NCBI RefSeq assembly: GCF_902626525.1
Contig: NZ_CACOFR010000003.1
Span: forward strand, 62,001 to 126,000
Length of the DNA: 64,000 nucleotides
DNA from: an uncultured Prochlorococcus sp.
GTDB lineage: Bacteria > Cyanobacteriota > Cyanobacteriia > PCC-6307 > Cyanobiaceae
Reading direction: 5' to 3'
Made by a program: the position numbers and the translations under genes. The stretch's first letter is position 1; the number at the start of each line of letters is the position of its first letter. The notes below the pieces were generated by a model. The model ran no database searches. It was not told the DNA's origin and was given only the letters and a program-made list of their open reading frames with translations. Below are positions 47,302-57,891 of the stretch, piece after piece.

Positions 47302-48090
47302 ATTTTTAATTTTAGGCAATAACTCCAAACCACCTCGCCAAAATAAATCTGGTTCAACGGGTGTAAGAGATATTTTATTTTCTTGTATTTGAGATACGTC
47401 ACTGGGCCAATTCTTAGGACCATAACCTTTTGATTTAAGATCTAAAACCACCTCACCTGCCAACCAATAATAATCATCACCTCTTGGGTCCTCACGCTTA
47501 GAAAATTGATTTTTATATTTTCTTATTGATAATCTTGTCCATGATAATTCTTTTATTTTCCCTCCCTCGCAGGGAGGGATATTTAGGTTTAATAGAAGTG
47601 AAGGTGGCCAATTATCGTTAATTGCTTGTTCTGCAATATTCATTGCAATTTCTCCAGCAAATTCAAAATTCTTCCATTTGAAACTTGCAACACTTATTGC
47701 CATAGAGGGGACATTTTCTAAAGTGCCTTCCATTGCGGCTGCTACAGTACCTGAACAAAAAATATCTGTACCTAAATTTGGTCCGTGATTTATTCCAGAT
47801 AAAACTAAATCAGGTTTGTTATCCAAGAGTTCAGATAGTGCTAATTTGATGCAGTCAGCAGGCGTGCCAGAACAACCCCAAGCTTTGATATCTCCTCCAA
47901 ATAATTCATCCGCTCTTTCTACTCTTAGCGGAGATTGTAAAGTAAGACCATGACCAGTAGCCGATCTTTCTTGGTCAGGACATATTACTGTTACCTTATG
48001 TCCTCTTGTATGTGCTGATTTTGCTAAGGTTCTTATTCCCTCTGCAAATACACCATCATCATTACTAATTAGTATATTTAATGGTTCCAT
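47278..48090 (-). CDS. surE: 5'/3'-nucleotidase SurE
   Basis: SurE is a metal-dependent nucleotidase and exopolyphosphatase linked to stationary-phase survival. The metal-binding [15 protein letters not shown] is at the N-terminus. Further motifs are [44 protein letters not shown] and [12 protein letters not shown]. The length of 270 residues is typical. The gene contains a striking GC-rich inverted repeat at 47559-47579. It is divergent from pheS. Confidence 0.95.
   Translation of the reverse strand: MEPLNILISNDDGVFAEGIRTLAKSAHTRGHKVTVICPDQERSATGHGLTLQSPLRVERADELFGGDIKAWGCSGTPADCIKLALSELLDNKPDLVLSGINHGPNLGTDIFCSGTVAAAMEGTLENVPSMAISVASFKWKNFEFAGEIAMNIAEQAINDNWPPSLLLNLNIPPCEGGKIKELSWTRLSIRKYKNQFSKREDPRGDDYYWLAGEVVLDLKSKGYGPKNWPSDVSQIQENKISLTPVEPDLFWRGGLELLPKIKNSFINPSQ
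47559..47579. repeat. Perfect 9-bp inverted repeat inside surE
   Basis: TCCCTCCCT and AGGGAGGGA are exact reverse complements with a 3-base CGC centre. They lie within the coding region (Pro-Pro-Cys-Glu-Gly-Gly segment). In such an AT-rich genome a 21-base GC-rich perfect hairpin stands out. Neither strand has a terminator-like T-run directly after it. Confidence 0.75.
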
Positions 48091-48158
48091 TAATTAATAC
48101 ATTTTATTTATGGACGATATTTAAGTAAAATAAAGCAATACTTATTTTTACTATATCA

Positions 48159-49166
48159 GTGAGTCAAATTGAATCATTAAGTCAAATTGAGGAAAAGCTA
48201 AATAATCTTTCTCTAATAGCCAAAAATAATATAAATAATGCTAATACTCAAAAAGAACTTGATCAATTGAGAATTTCCCTATTAGGAAAAAAAGGCGATT
48301 TGTCAATTATTTTGAAAACAATGGGTCAATTAACTGCTGATGACAGACCAATTATTGGCCAAAAGGCAAATTTAATAAAGATAAATTTGCAAGATCTAAT
48401 AAATCAAAGAAAAAATCAACTAAATACTGAAGTCTTAGACCAACAGATTAAAAATGAAAAAATTGATGTAACTATTCCTTCAGTTGGAACACCACCAGGG
48501 AATAAACATCCTTTAATTTCAACACAAGATGAAATAATAGAAATTTTTTGTGGATTAGGATATTCAGTTGAAAGTGGTCCTGAAATAGAAACTGATTTTT
48601 ATAATTTTGAGTCTCTTAATATACCCAAAAATCATCCTGCAAGGGATATGCAGGATACTTTCTACTTAGATGAAAATCGACTCTTGAGAACTCATACTTC
48701 TCCTGTTCAGATAAGATATCTTGAGGAAAACCCTCCTCCAGTAAGAATTATTGCTCCTGGGAGAGTGTACAGGAGAGATGCTGTAGATGCTACTCACTCT
48801 CCTATCTTTAATCAGGTTGAGGTTTTATGTATCGATCAAGAGATTAATTTTAGTCACTTAAGAGGAACAGTCCTGACTTTTTTAAAAACATTTTTTGGAG
48901 ATATTCCCGTAAGATTTAGAGCTAGTTATTTTCCATTTACTGAACCTTCAGCAGAAGTAGATGTTCAATGGAAAGGTAAATGGTTAGAGGTAATGGGTTG
49001 CGGAATGGTTGATCCGAAGGTCTTAGAAAAATTAGGGATAGATTCTGAGAAATGGACTGGTTTTGCAGCTGGATTAGGAGTTGAAAGATTTTGTATGGTC
49101 AGACATCAGATTGATGATATTAGAAAATTTTATACAAATGATCTTAGATTTTTAGAACAGTTCTAA
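48159..49166 (+). CDS. pheS: Phenylalanine--tRNA ligase, alpha subunit
   Basis: PheS is the catalytic subunit of the class II synthetase. The N-terminal coiled coil (residues 1-90) binds tRNA. Class II motifs follow: [77 protein letters not shown] and [15 protein letters not shown]. It has 335 residues and starts at a GTG. The beta subunit pheT is elsewhere; nadK follows downstream. Confidence 0.96.
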   Translation: MSQIESLSQIEEKLNNLSLIAKNNINNANTQKELDQLRISLLGKKGDLSIILKTMGQLTADDRPIIGQKANLIKINLQDLINQRKNQLNTEVLDQQIKNEKIDVTIPSVGTPPGNKHPLISTQDEIIEIFCGLGYSVESGPEIETDFYNFESLNIPKNHPARDMQDTFYLDENRLLRTHTSPVQIRYLEENPPPVRIIAPGRVYRRDAVDATHSPIFNQVEVLCIDQEINFSHLRGTVLTFLKTFFGDIPVRFRASYFPFTEPSAEVDVQWKGKWLEVMGCGMVDPKVLEKLGIDSEKWTGFAAGLGVERFCMVRHQIDDIRKFYTNDLRFLEQF

Positions 49167-49236
49167 TAAAATTGATTTATTAAATTAGGTTTGTCAATCA
49201 AATTAGTCTAATATAGTTAAAGCTTAAATTCTTTGA

Positions 49237-50145
49237 TTGGTACGTAAAGCAGGACTAATCGTTAATGATGGTAAAGAACTTGCTGTTCAAACTGCAAGTT
49301 CTGTTCAGGAAAAATTGAGAAAATCTAATTATGAGGTCGTTAGAGTTAGTAGCTCTGGGGGGATGGTTGGATTCGCCAATCCTGATCAACATGTTCGTCC
49401 ATTGGGATATACGAATTGTGTTCCCGAGGGGTTTGATTCATCAATGGAATTTGCAATAGTTCTTGGCGGAGATGGAACTGTGCTTTCTGCAGCAAGGCAA
49501 ACGGCACCTGCTAAAATTCCAATTCTTACAATAAATACTGGTCATTTAGGATTTCTTGCGGAAGCTTATTTGTCTAACCTTGATGAAGCTATAGATAAAA
49601 TTATTGCTGGAAATTGGGATATTGAAGAAAGAACTTGCTTTATAATTAGTGTTATGAGGAATGATCAGAGAAGATGGGAGTCTCTTTGCCTAAATGAAAT
49701 GGCTCTTCATAGAGAACCTTTGACAAGTATGTGTCATTTTGAAGTTTCTATAGGGCGTCATGCTCCTGTTGATATTTCAGCAGATGGAGTAATTTTATCT
49801 TCTCCAACTGGTTCTACTGCATATTCTCTGAGTGCTGGAGGACCAGTTATTACACCTGATTGCCCAGTCGTGCAATTAACGCCAATTGCTCCACATTCAT
49901 TGGCTTCAAGAGCATTAGTTTTTAATGATTCAGAGCCAGTAACTGTTTTCCCCGCAACGCCTGAAAGATTAGTAATGGTTGTTGATGGAAATGCTGGTTG
50001 TTATGTTTGGCCTGAAGATAGAGTTTTGATAAGAAAAAGTAAACACTCAGTAAAGTTTATAAGACTTGAAGACCATGAATTTTTCCAAGTTTTAAGAAAT
50101 AAATTAGGTTGGGGTTTACCCCATGTCGCCAAACCTAACAAATAG
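49237..50145 (+). CDS. nadK: NAD(+) kinase
   Basis: NadK phosphorylates NAD to NADP. The motifs are [39 protein letters not shown] and the long [23 protein letters not shown]. The 302 residues start at a TTG (49237). It contains the insertion around [12 protein letters not shown] common in cyanobacterial NadK. It converges on cobL. Confidence 0.95.
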   Translation: MVRKAGLIVNDGKELAVQTASSVQEKLRKSNYEVVRVSSSGGMVGFANPDQHVRPLGYTNCVPEGFDSSMEFAIVLGGDGTVLSAARQTAPAKIPILTINTGHLGFLAEAYLSNLDEAIDKIIAGNWDIEERTCFIISVMRNDQRRWESLCLNEMALHREPLTSMCHFEVSIGRHAPVDISADGVILSSPTGSTAYSLSAGGPVITPDCPVVQLTPIAPHSLASRALVFNDSEPVTVFPATPERLVMVVDGNAGCYVWPEDRVLIRKSKHSVKFIRLEDHEFFQVLRNKLGWGLPHVAKPNK

Positions 50146-50158
50146 TAATTACCTTAAG

Positions 50159-51433
50159 TTATTTTTTCCCTTTCAATAAAAAAACAGGATTATTTGGTTC
50201 TAATCTCATCCCCTCTGCGATGCTTAAACTTCTGTATGTCTGAATTAAATTTAAATTTGTTTTGAAGTTTTGATCTTCTAATGCTTCTTTCAATTCTTTT
50301 ATACTTTGGAAGTCTATTATTGGGATAACAATGACATCTCCAATACTCATATCTTTGGCAAGTTTATTAATAATTTGAAGTTTAGTCTTTTTATCACATC
50401 CTCCAATAATTAATCTATTGGGTTTTTCAAAAGAATTGAATTTTTTTGTTTTTATTGTTTTATTCATGTCTTCCTCAAAAATAAATTTTGGTTTAACTCC
50501 AAGCCTTTTTGAGTTTTCTAATATTAATGCTTTTGAACCAATCCTTTTATCGATACAAAATAGATTTAAATTTGGCCTTAATTTTAAGGCCTCTAAACCA
50601 ATTGACCCACAACCTGCTCCTATATCCCAAATGACGCCATTTTTTGGGAGTTCTAGATCAGCTAAGATTTGAATGCGCACCTCCCGTTTTGTTAATAAAT
50701 TTGGTCTATCTTCAAAAGTTTTAAAAATAATGTCATTGATCCCAAAAAGGGGAAGATCAGTATTCGAATGATTTTTCTTTGCTTTTGTAAGAACTGCAAT
50801 GTTCAAACTCGAAATATCAGGAGGTAATGACTCTTTAAGATTTATTTTCCTTATATTTTCATTGTAGAAACCCATTTCTTCACAAAGCCAAAAATCGTAA
50901 TATTCAATCAAATTTAATTCGGATAAGTTTTTCTGGATTATTTCTAAACTTTTATTAGTTGAATCCGTAATAATAGCCAAACTCGAAGGTTTACTTTTAA
51001 GAGCCTCAACTAGCTTCGTTGAATCTCTTCCATGAATACTTACGTTGATAATGTCTTGCCATGGAATCTTTAATTTACTAAATGCTAATTGAATGCACGT
51101 ATTTGATGGGTAGAATTTTAACTCATTTTTTGAGAAATTTTCTAGAAGTATCCTCCCAATACCAAACCAGAGTGGATCACCTCTAGAAATTAAAATAACA
51201 TCAGTTTTTTGAGATTTAATCCAGTTAATAAGATCTTTATTGCTTTTGCTTGAAAAAAATGATTTCTTTTCTTCTAAATTATTTTTACTCCATGTTTTAA
51301 TTTTTTCAAAATATGAATTTGGAACTGCAATATTTATAGTCTCTTTAAATAAATTTTGTAATTTGAGAGGTAAATCCTCGAATTTATAAGAATTAATCCC
51401 TATTACATTTATTTTTCTATTTATTTCTGTCAT
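50159..51433 (-). CDS. cobL: Precorrin-6Y C5,15-methyltransferase, decarboxylating (CobL / CbiE-CbiT fusion)
   Basis: This cobalamin-pathway enzyme has two methyltransferase domains. The N-terminal half (INVIGINSYKFEDLPLKLQ and LISRGDPLWFGIGRILLE) is CbiE-like with the tetrapyrrole-methylase fold. The C-terminal half (from GVIWDIGAGCGSIGLEALKLRP) is CbiT, a SAM-binding Rossmann domain with decarboxylase function. The length of 424 residues matches CobL. It fits the same B12 pathway as cobD at 3 kb. Prochlorococcus makes pseudocobalamin-type B12. Confidence 0.93.
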   Translation of the reverse strand: MTEINRKINVIGINSYKFEDLPLKLQNLFKETINIAVPNSYFEKIKTWSKNNLEEKKSFFSSKSNKDLINWIKSQKTDVILISRGDPLWFGIGRILLENFSKNELKFYPSNTCIQLAFSKLKIPWQDIINVSIHGRDSTKLVEALKSKPSSLAIITDSTNKSLEIIQKNLSELNLIEYYDFWLCEEMGFYNENIRKINLKESLPPDISSLNIAVLTKAKKNHSNTDLPLFGINDIIFKTFEDRPNLLTKREVRIQILADLELPKNGVIWDIGAGCGSIGLEALKLRPNLNLFCIDKRIGSKALILENSKRLGVKPKFIFEEDMNKTIKTKKFNSFEKPNRLIIGGCDKKTKLQIINKLAKDMSIGDVIVIPIIDFQSIKELKEALEDQNFKTNLNLIQTYRSLSIAEGMRLEPNNPVFLLKGKK

Positions 51434-51517
51434 GAATATTTAATGAAAAGAACCAAAATCTATTTGAATGTTTTTTAAAGTTATCCTATGATTGTTCGAG
51501 TTATCATAATAAATTAA

Positions 51518-51769
51518 TTGTCTGAAAGGAGAAAGAGATTACATGATTTATTGTTAACTCTAATTAATAAAGATAGTGAATTTGAGTTTATTGAAGAAGA
51601 CTCTGGCGATTTAACATCTAGTTATTCTGCAAAAGACACTTTGAATTTATCTCGAGTGATAGAAAAAAATCGTAAAATAATAAAGAGATATCAAGCTATT
51701 GTAAGAACAGCTGTAACTCTTGATGCCCTGATGGATTCTGAAAATGAAGAAAATTACAAAATCAAATAA
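51518..51769 (+). CDS. Small conserved protein of unknown function
   Basis: The 83 residues are soluble and helical, with charged segments SERRKRLHDLLLTLINKDSEF and NLSRVIEKNRKIIKRYQAIVRTAVTLDALMD. The start is a TTG at 51518. It overlaps the next gene by 26 bases, so the two are coupled, and ribD follows them. No domain is recognised. A role as a small cyanobacterial regulator or structural protein is possible but unproven. Confidence 0.6.
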   Translation: MSERRKRLHDLLLTLINKDSEFEFIEEDSGDLTSSYSAKDTLNLSRVIEKNRKIIKRYQAIVRTAVTLDALMDSENEENYKIK

Positions 51770-52244
51770 GAATATTTTTTTTAGAGGAATATTTCCATTA
51801 CTTTTACTTCTTTCCTTTATTTTTAACCCGTTAAAAGTTTATGCAGAAGTTGCAGAAACAGAAATAAATGGGGAAATAATAAATGCTAGCAGTGAATTTT
51901 TAAGAGATTTAGACTTTGAAACTTGGCAATTAGTTGCTTATAAATCTCCTCTTTTTCAAGACAAATTGATCTTAAGGGTTATAGGATATCCAGGAAATCT
52001 TAGGATTGATCATCCCACTGACTTAAGGGTTGAATCTGGAAGAAAAGAGTGGTTTTTGGATGATAAAACATTACTTAACGTAGAATTAGCAAACGATAGC
52101 AGGCAAGCGGCTGCAGAATTTGATCTTGATGAGTTGATTAAAAACTTAGAAAAGAATAGACCATTAAGACTATCATTGTCAGGAGTTTTTTCTGAGTTAC
52201 CTGTCCCTCCCTTTGTTGTTAAAGAGTGGAGATCAATAAACTGA
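51744..52244 (+). CDS. DUF3122 family exported protein
   Basis: The 166 residues begin with a signal peptide (about 1-34: basic start, hydrophobic core FRGIFPLLLLLSFIFNPLKVYA), so the protein is exported to periplasm or thylakoid lumen. The mature domain (RDLDFETWQLVAYKSPLFQDKLILRVIGYPG, RVESGRKEWFLDDKTLLNVEL and LPVPPFVVKEWRSIN) matches the cyanobacterial DUF3122 family of unknown role. It starts 26 bases before the previous gene ends and is followed by ribD after 14 bases. Confidence 0.75.
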   Translation: MKKITKSNKNIFFRGIFPLLLLLSFIFNPLKVYAEVAETEINGEIINASSEFLRDLDFETWQLVAYKSPLFQDKLILRVIGYPGNLRIDHPTDLRVESGRKEWFLDDKTLLNVELANDSRQAAAEFDLDELIKNLEKNRPLRLSLSGVFSELPVPPFVVKEWRSIN

Positions 52245-52258
52245 TTTGATTTTTAGAG

Positions 52259-53353
52259 ATGTCAGAAAACAAAATTGAAAATAAGAAATGGATGAAGAGA
52301 GCTATACTTTTAGCCTCATTAGGTAAAGGGAAAACAAGTCCAAATCCTATGGTTGGTGCAGTTATTCTAGATAAAAATAAAAATCTTATTTCTGAGGGGT
52401 TTCATCAGAAAGCGGGTGAACCTCATGCCGAGGCAATGGCTTTTAATAATTTAAAAAAAGATGCTAAAGGTGGTTCAATGTATGTAAATCTTGAACCATG
52501 TTGCCATTATGGTAAAACATCTCCATGTGTAGATAAGGTAATATCCTCAGGTATAAAAAAGATATATATATCAATTCAAGATCCTGATAATAGAGTTGCT
52601 GGTAAAGGTATTAAATTACTTGAAGAAGCTGGTATAAAAGTTTACTTAGGATTATGTAAAAAAGAATCTTTAGAATTAAATAAGGCTTTTATTCATAGGA
52701 ATACTACTAATAGGGCATTTGGTGTTCTTAAATGGGCAATGAGTATTGATGGTAGGGTAGGTTTAAAAAATGGAAAAAGTAAATGGATTACGAATGAAGA
52801 TTCAAGATCTCTAGTTCATTCTTGTAGAGCAGAATTTGACGCCATAATTATTGGTGGAAATACTTTAAGAAAAGATAATCCACTTTTGACTACTAGAGGT
52901 TTAAAAACACCTGAGCCTTTAAGAGTTGTTTTCACAAAGACTCTAAATTTACCAACAAAATCTCATCTCTGGGATTGTAAAGAGGCTAAAACTTTAGTAA
53001 TTTATGATTCTTCAAAAGCAAATGAAAGCTTTCTTAAAAGAATTCCCAAATGTGTAGAAATTGAGAAGGTTTCTTCAGATAATCCAGAGTTAATTTCAAA
53101 ATTATTAGCTAAAAGAGGATGCAACAAAGTTTTATGGGAATGTGGTCCGAATTTAGCGACTTCAGCAGTCAAAGCAGGATGTATTAACGAAATAATATCT
53201 TTTATTGCTCCAAAAATTTTAGGGGGAGAAAATAGTATGAACCCATTTGGAGATTTTGAATTTCAAGAAATGCATGAAATTATAAAATTAATTGATCCTC
53301 AGGTTAGTTTAAGTGGCAATGATATTTGCGTTAAGAGTTCTTTAAAAAATTAG
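52259..53353 (+). CDS. ribD: Bifunctional riboflavin biosynthesis deaminase/reductase RibD
   Basis: RibD performs two early steps of riboflavin synthesis. The N-terminal deaminase has the zinc-site motifs GEPHAEAMAFNNL and NLEPCCHYGKTSPC. The C-terminal NADPH-dependent reductase has GVLKWAMSIDGRVGL, FDAIIIGGNTLRKDNPLLT and the closing PKILGGENSMNPFG. The 364-residue length is normal for the fused enzyme. It lies at the end of the three-gene chain beginning at 51.5 kb. Confidence 0.95.
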   Translation: MSENKIENKKWMKRAILLASLGKGKTSPNPMVGAVILDKNKNLISEGFHQKAGEPHAEAMAFNNLKKDAKGGSMYVNLEPCCHYGKTSPCVDKVISSGIKKIYISIQDPDNRVAGKGIKLLEEAGIKVYLGLCKKESLELNKAFIHRNTTNRAFGVLKWAMSIDGRVGLKNGKSKWITNEDSRSLVHSCRAEFDAIIIGGNTLRKDNPLLTTRGLKTPEPLRVVFTKTLNLPTKSHLWDCKEAKTLVIYDSSKANESFLKRIPKCVEIEKVSSDNPELISKLLAKRGCNKVLWECGPNLATSAVKAGCINEIISFIAPKILGGENSMNPFGDFEFQEMHEIIKLIDPQVSLSGNDICVKSSLKN

Positions 53354-53439
53354 TTTCTTTAACTAATTAATTCGTTCAAATTACCGTACGGTTCTTACCC
53401 AAAAAAAACAATACAGATACAGAATCTCTTCGTTTAGTT

Positions 53440-53445
53440 TATAAT
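53440..53445 (+). promoter_or_regulatory. Candidate -10 element of ftsH
   Basis: A perfect TATAAT lies 22 bases before the ftsH ATG. No convincing -35 box is visible at the expected distance. Transcription would start only about 12-16 bases before the start codon, giving a very short leader. Confidence 0.45.
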
Positions 53446-53467
53446 AAGTTCAAATTTGACCATCACC

Positions 53468-55330
53468 ATGCCGATAAGACAAGACGATAATCAACCTAAT
53501 AGAAGATTCGGAATTGTTAATATCATTTTGATAGGAGTTGGAGCTTTACTTTTATTTAGTAGCCTCTTCCCTAATCAAAACATGCAAATACCTAGGGTTC
53601 CTTACTCCTTATTTATAGATCAAGTAAATGATGGGGAAGTTAAGCGTGCGTATATCACTCAAGAACAGATTAGATATGAGTTAAATGGAGCTGAAGAAGG
53701 TGCCCCTTCAGTTTTAGCTACCACCCCAATTTTTGATATGGATCTCCCACAAAGGTTAGAAAGTAAGGGTGTTGAATTCGCTGCTGCTCCACCAAAGAAA
53801 CCTAATTTCTTCTCAACCATCTTGAGTTGGGTTGTTCCTCCTTTAATTTTTATACTTGTTTTACAATTCTTTGCTAGAAGAAGTATGGGAGGCGGAGGTG
53901 CTCAAGGAGCTCTCAGTTTTACTAAAAGTAAAGCAAAAGTTTATGTGCCCGATGATGAATCAAAAGTAACATTTGCAGATGTGGCAGGCGTTGATGAAGC
54001 TAAAGATGAATTGACAGAAATAGTTGATTTCTTAAAAAAACCAGAAAGATATACAGATATAGGAGCACGAATACCTAAAGGTGTACTTCTTGTTGGACCT
54101 CCAGGGACGGGAAAAACTCTTCTCTCAAAAGCTGTGGCTGGTGAAGCAGAGGTTCCTTTCTTTATTATTTCAGGATCTGAATTTGTTGAACTATTTGTAG
54201 GTGCAGGTGCAGCAAGAGTTAGAGATTTATTTGAACAAGCAAAGAAAAAAGCTCCTTGCATTATTTTTATTGACGAATTAGACGCTATTGGCAAAAGTCG
54301 TTCTGGCTCGATGGGAGTTGTTGGCGGTAATGATGAGAGAGAACAAACTCTAAATCAGCTTCTTACCGAAATGGATGGTTTTGCTTCTGCAGATAAACCA
54401 GTAATAGTTCTTGCCGCCACAAACCAGCCTGAAGTTCTTGACGCTGCTTTATTAAGACCGGGTAGATTTGATAGACAGGTTTTGGTTGATAGGCCTGATT
54501 TATCTGGTAGAAAAACAATATTGGAAATCTATACTAAAAAAGTTAAACTTGCTGATTCAATAGACTTAGACTCCATCGCCCAAGCTACAAGCGGGTTCGC
54601 AGGTGCAGATCTAGCTAATATGGTAAATGAAGCTGCTTTACTAGCAGCTAGAGCAAAAAGAAAAAGTGTAGAACAACAAGACTTAAGTGAAGCTATTGAG
54701 AGAGTTGTAGCTGGTTTGGAAAAGAAGAGTCGTGTTTTGCAAGATGACGAAAAGAAAGTCGTTGCATATCATGAAGTAGGTCATGCAATAGTTGGTCATC
54801 TTATGCCTGGAGGCTCCAAAGTTGCAAAGATCTCAATTGTGCCTAGAGGTATGAGTGCACTTGGTTATACTCTTCAATTGCCAACTGAAGAAAGATTTTT
54901 GAATTCTAAAGAGGAATTAAAAGGACAAATAGCTACACTTCTTGGAGGAAGATCTGCAGAAGAGGTTGTTTTTGGCAAGATTACTACAGGAGCTTCCAAT
55001 GATTTACAAAGAGCAACTGATATAGCTGAACAAATGGTTGGTACATTTGGAATGAGTGAAATTCTTGGTCCTCTTGCTTACGATAAACAAGGTGGAGGTC
55101 AATTTTTAGGTAATGGCAATAATCCTAGAAGATCTGTTAGTGATGCTACTGCTCAAGCAATAGATAAAGAGGTAAGAGATTTAGTAGATGATGCGCATGA
55201 AACTGCACTTAATATTTTGAGGAATAATCTACCTCTTCTTGAATCAATTTCTCAAAAAATTCTACAAGAAGAAGTTATTGAAGGTGAAGATCTCAAAACA
55301 CTTTTAGCAGAAAGCAAAATGCCTGCATAG
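53468..55330 (+). CDS. ftsH: ATP-dependent zinc metalloprotease FtsH
   Basis: FtsH is a membrane AAA+ protease that removes damaged membrane proteins, including photosystem II D1. Two N-terminal membrane helices (about 15-32 and 115-135) flank a periplasmic or lumenal domain. The AAA core has Walker [19 protein letters not shown], Walker [12 protein letters not shown] and the second-region [13 protein letters not shown]. The zinc protease site is [13 protein letters not shown] 53468 ([11 protein letters not shown]) gives 620 residues; a TTG at 53456 adds only four. argF follows 28 bases downstream. Confidence 0.95.
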   Translation: MPIRQDDNQPNRRFGIVNIILIGVGALLLFSSLFPNQNMQIPRVPYSLFIDQVNDGEVKRAYITQEQIRYELNGAEEGAPSVLATTPIFDMDLPQRLESKGVEFAAAPPKKPNFFSTILSWVVPPLIFILVLQFFARRSMGGGGAQGALSFTKSKAKVYVPDDESKVTFADVAGVDEAKDELTEIVDFLKKPERYTDIGARIPKGVLLVGPPGTGKTLLSKAVAGEAEVPFFIISGSEFVELFVGAGAARVRDLFEQAKKKAPCIIFIDELDAIGKSRSGSMGVVGGNDEREQTLNQLLTEMDGFASADKPVIVLAATNQPEVLDAALLRPGRFDRQVLVDRPDLSGRKTILEIYTKKVKLADSIDLDSIAQATSGFAGADLANMVNEAALLAARAKRKSVEQQDLSEAIERVVAGLEKKSRVLQDDEKKVVAYHEVGHAIVGHLMPGGSKVAKISIVPRGMSALGYTLQLPTEERFLNSKEELKGQIATLLGGRSAEEVVFGKITTGASNDLQRATDIAEQMVGTFGMSEILGPLAYDKQGGGQFLGNGNNPRRSVSDATAQAIDKEVRDLVDDAHETALNILRNNLPLLESISQKILQEEVIEGEDLKTLLAESKMPA

Positions 55331-55358
55331 TAGAATTAAGGTTTTCATAAATAGTTAG

Positions 55359-56285
55359 ATGCTACAGCCAATCAAGCTTGCTAATAAAAATTTTTTATCA
55401 AGCTTGGATACCACAAGTGAAGAGATTTTTCATATTCTAGATATTGCTAAAAATTTTAAAAATAAAAATTTAAATATTGAACTTAAAGATAAAGTTTTAG
55501 GATTAATTTTTGATAAAGCATCTACTCGTACTAGGGTTAGTTTTCAGGTAGCAATGTCAAAACTTGGCTGCACTACAGTTGATTTAAATCCTACTACTTC
55601 CCAAATTGGAAGAGGTGAGCCAATCAGAGATACAGCAAGAGTATTAAGTAGATATTGCGATATTCTTGCTATAAGAACCTTTAAACAATCTGATTTGGAA
55701 GAGTATGCAAGATGGTCTTCTAAGCCAGTTATAAACGCCCTTACAGATTTAGAACATCCTTGCCAAGCTTTGGCTGATTACATGACTATTCAAGAGGAAT
55801 TTGTTGATTTTAAAAACGTTGTTTTAACGTTTATAGGTGATGGTAATAATGTGGCAAATTCTCTTATTTTATGTGGAGCATTATTAGGCGTAGAAGTTAG
55901 AATTGCATCTCCTAAAGGTTATGAACCAAACTCTTTGGTGATAAAAAAAGCATATGAAATATATAAAAATAAGGATTTATTGAAAATCACTAATGATCCT
56001 AATTCTGCTGTTTTAGGAGCAAACGTTCTTTATACAGATGTTTGGTCATCTATGGGGGAAGAAAATCAAAAAGAAAGGAAAGATAGGGATTTTGATGGTT
56101 TTACACTTGATAGTGATTTGCTAGATAAGGCCGCTGGAAATGCGATAGTCCTTCATTGTCTTCCAGCATATAGAGGTAAGGAGATTTCTAAAGAAGTATT
56201 CGAAAGTCACAGAAATAGAATTTTTGAACAGGCTGAAAATAGATTACATGTACAACAAGCTTTACTTACCTTATTGCTTTCTTAA
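55359..56285 (+). CDS. argF: Ornithine carbamoyltransferase
   Basis: ArgF makes citrulline from ornithine and carbamoyl phosphate in arginine synthesis. The carbamoyl-phosphate loop is KASTRTRVSFQVAM. Other motifs are LEHPCQALADYM, FIGDGNNVANSL and VLHCLPAYRGKEI with the catalytic Cys. It has 308 residues. It is convergent with manC, only three bases between stops. Confidence 0.95.
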   Translation: MLQPIKLANKNFLSSLDTTSEEIFHILDIAKNFKNKNLNIELKDKVLGLIFDKASTRTRVSFQVAMSKLGCTTVDLNPTTSQIGRGEPIRDTARVLSRYCDILAIRTFKQSDLEEYARWSSKPVINALTDLEHPCQALADYMTIQEEFVDFKNVVLTFIGDGNNVANSLILCGALLGVEVRIASPKGYEPNSLVIKKAYEIYKNKDLLKITNDPNSAVLGANVLYTDVWSSMGEENQKERKDRDFDGFTLDSDLLDKAAGNAIVLHCLPAYRGKEISKEVFESHRNRIFEQAENRLHVQQALLTLLLS

Positions 56286-56288
56286 AAT

Positions 56289-57734
56289 TTATTTTGTTTT
56301 TCTTCCATACCTATCTTCAAACCTAAAAATGTCATCTTCACCAAGATATTCTCCGCTTTGAACTTCAATTATTACTAATTTTTCTTTGTAAGGATTAGAT
56401 AATCTATGTTTTGCTCCAATTGGAACAAAGCAACTTTGGTTAGCTTTTAAATAAAACTCTTTTTCATTAATTTCAATTTTTGCATTTCCTTCAACCACAA
56501 CCCAGTGCTCTGCACGCATTTTATGTAATTGAAGAGATAGGGATGCTCCAGGATTTACTTCTATTTTTTTTATTTTCCAACGTGATGAGTAATCTACAGA
56601 AATGTAGTTTCCCCAAGGTCTAAAAACTTGAACATTTTCATCACTTTCTCTTCTTTTGGAGGATCTTAATTGTTCAACAATTGACTTTACTTTTTCGGAT
56701 TCACTTTTTTTTGAAACGAGTACTGCATCATTAGTCTCAATTACTACAAGATCCTCAATCCCTAGTCCCACGGTTAATCTGCTACTACTCTTTATAAGAC
56801 AATTTTTAGAAGACATTTCTATCGCATCTCCAATTAAGACATTTCCGTTTATATCTTTTGATGAATTTTCCCAGAATGATTGCCATCCTCCAATATCACT
56901 CCATTCGACATTTAATGGAAACACAACTCCGGATGATGTTTTTTCCATAAGAGCTTTGTCAATTGATAAATCAGGACATTTTTTAAAATGGTATTCATTC
57001 AGTCTTTTAAAATCTAAGTCATTTATATTATCTTTTATAGCTTGCTTGCACAAATTAATAATTTCTGGAGAAAACTTTCCCATCTCTCTAATTAATACGC
57101 TTGCTTTTGCAATGAAAATTCCACTATTCCAACTATAACTTTTATCTTTAATAAGATCCTCTGCAAGCTTATGATTTGGCTTTTCAATAAATTTTTTTAT
57201 TTTAAAAGGATTTATACTATCCTCTCGGAAATCTTTATCAGCTTTTATATATCCGTATCCAGTCGCTGGTTTATTTGGCTTAATTCCAAAAGTTACAATA
57301 TTACCTTCTTGAGCTGAAAGTTGTGCCTTGATTATTGATTCTAAAAAGACTTCAATATTTTTTATTCTGTGATCTGAAGGAAGGATTAATAATATTGGAT
57401 CCTCGCCATTTGAAGATGATTGCAGAGCAGCACAAGTAATCGCTGGAGCAGTATTTTTACTAAATGGTTCTAGTAGTATTGAGCTTGGTTTTATATTTAT
57501 TTTTCTAATTTGTTCAGCGGTAATAAATCTATGTTCTTCATTGCAAACGATTATTGGAGGCTGAATATCTTTCAAATTATTTATTCTTAGCAAAGTTATT
57601 TGAAGAAAAGAAAGACTGTTTTCATCATTAAGGGATAAGTATTGTTTTGGATAACTTCTTCTAGAAAGTGGCCAAAGTCTTGAACCCGATCCTCCACAAA
57701 GTATTACTGGAATTAATTTATTTTCAATTTGCAA
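56289..57734 (-). CDS. manC: Mannose-1-phosphate guanylyltransferase / mannose-6-phosphate isomerase
   Basis: This bifunctional enzyme supplies GDP-mannose for surface sugars. The N-terminal nucleotidyltransferase has PVILCGGSGSRLWPLSRRSYPKQYL and LLEPFSKNTAPAITCAAL with ILILPSDHRI-like motifs. The C-terminal cupin (type II PMI) has RPWGNYISVDYSSRWKIKKIEVNPG and LSLQLHKMRAEHWVVVEG. The length is 481 residues from a TTG start. gmd downstream uses its product, though lexA lies between them on the opposite strand. Confidence 0.93.
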   Translation of the reverse strand: MQIENKLIPVILCGGSGSRLWPLSRRSYPKQYLSLNDENSLSFLQITLLRINNLKDIQPPIIVCNEEHRFITAEQIRKINIKPSSILLEPFSKNTAPAITCAALQSSSNGEDPILLILPSDHRIKNIEVFLESIIKAQLSAQEGNIVTFGIKPNKPATGYGYIKADKDFREDSINPFKIKKFIEKPNHKLAEDLIKDKSYSWNSGIFIAKASVLIREMGKFSPEIINLCKQAIKDNINDLDFKRLNEYHFKKCPDLSIDKALMEKTSSGVVFPLNVEWSDIGGWQSFWENSSKDINGNVLIGDAIEMSSKNCLIKSSSRLTVGLGIEDLVVIETNDAVLVSKKSESEKVKSIVEQLRSSKRRESDENVQVFRPWGNYISVDYSSRWKIKKIEVNPGASLSLQLHKMRAEHWVVVEGNAKIEINEKEFYLKANQSCFVPIGAKHRLSNPYKEKLVIIEVQSGEYLGEDDIFRFEDRYGRKTK

Positions 57735-57875
57735 AATTAGTTTTTTAAAATTTGCTTTTTCAATATTATCTTACTTTTGGTATTGGTTAGTTTTTCTTTC
57801 TATCAAATAATTAATTAAAAATAGAATAATTGGAATTTTTATAATTAAAAAAATTTGCTTATCAGGCTTTTTATA

Positions 57876-57889
57876 GGTACAAATGTATT
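57876..57889 (+). promoter_or_regulatory. LexA (SOS) box 1 upstream of lexA
   Basis: GGTACAAATGTATT fits the cyanobacterial LexA consensus RGTAC-NNN-DGTWCB except for T in place of the late C. It lies 18 bases before the lexA ATG, so it points to autoregulation. Confidence 0.65.
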
Positions 57890-57891
57890 AG

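Noticed and set aside
53941-54294. 117-residue minus-strand frame
   Set aside because: It lies opposite the FtsH AAA core and is a shadow.
56656-57138. 160-residue plus-strand frame
   Set aside because: It is the antisense shadow of manC without domain or start context.
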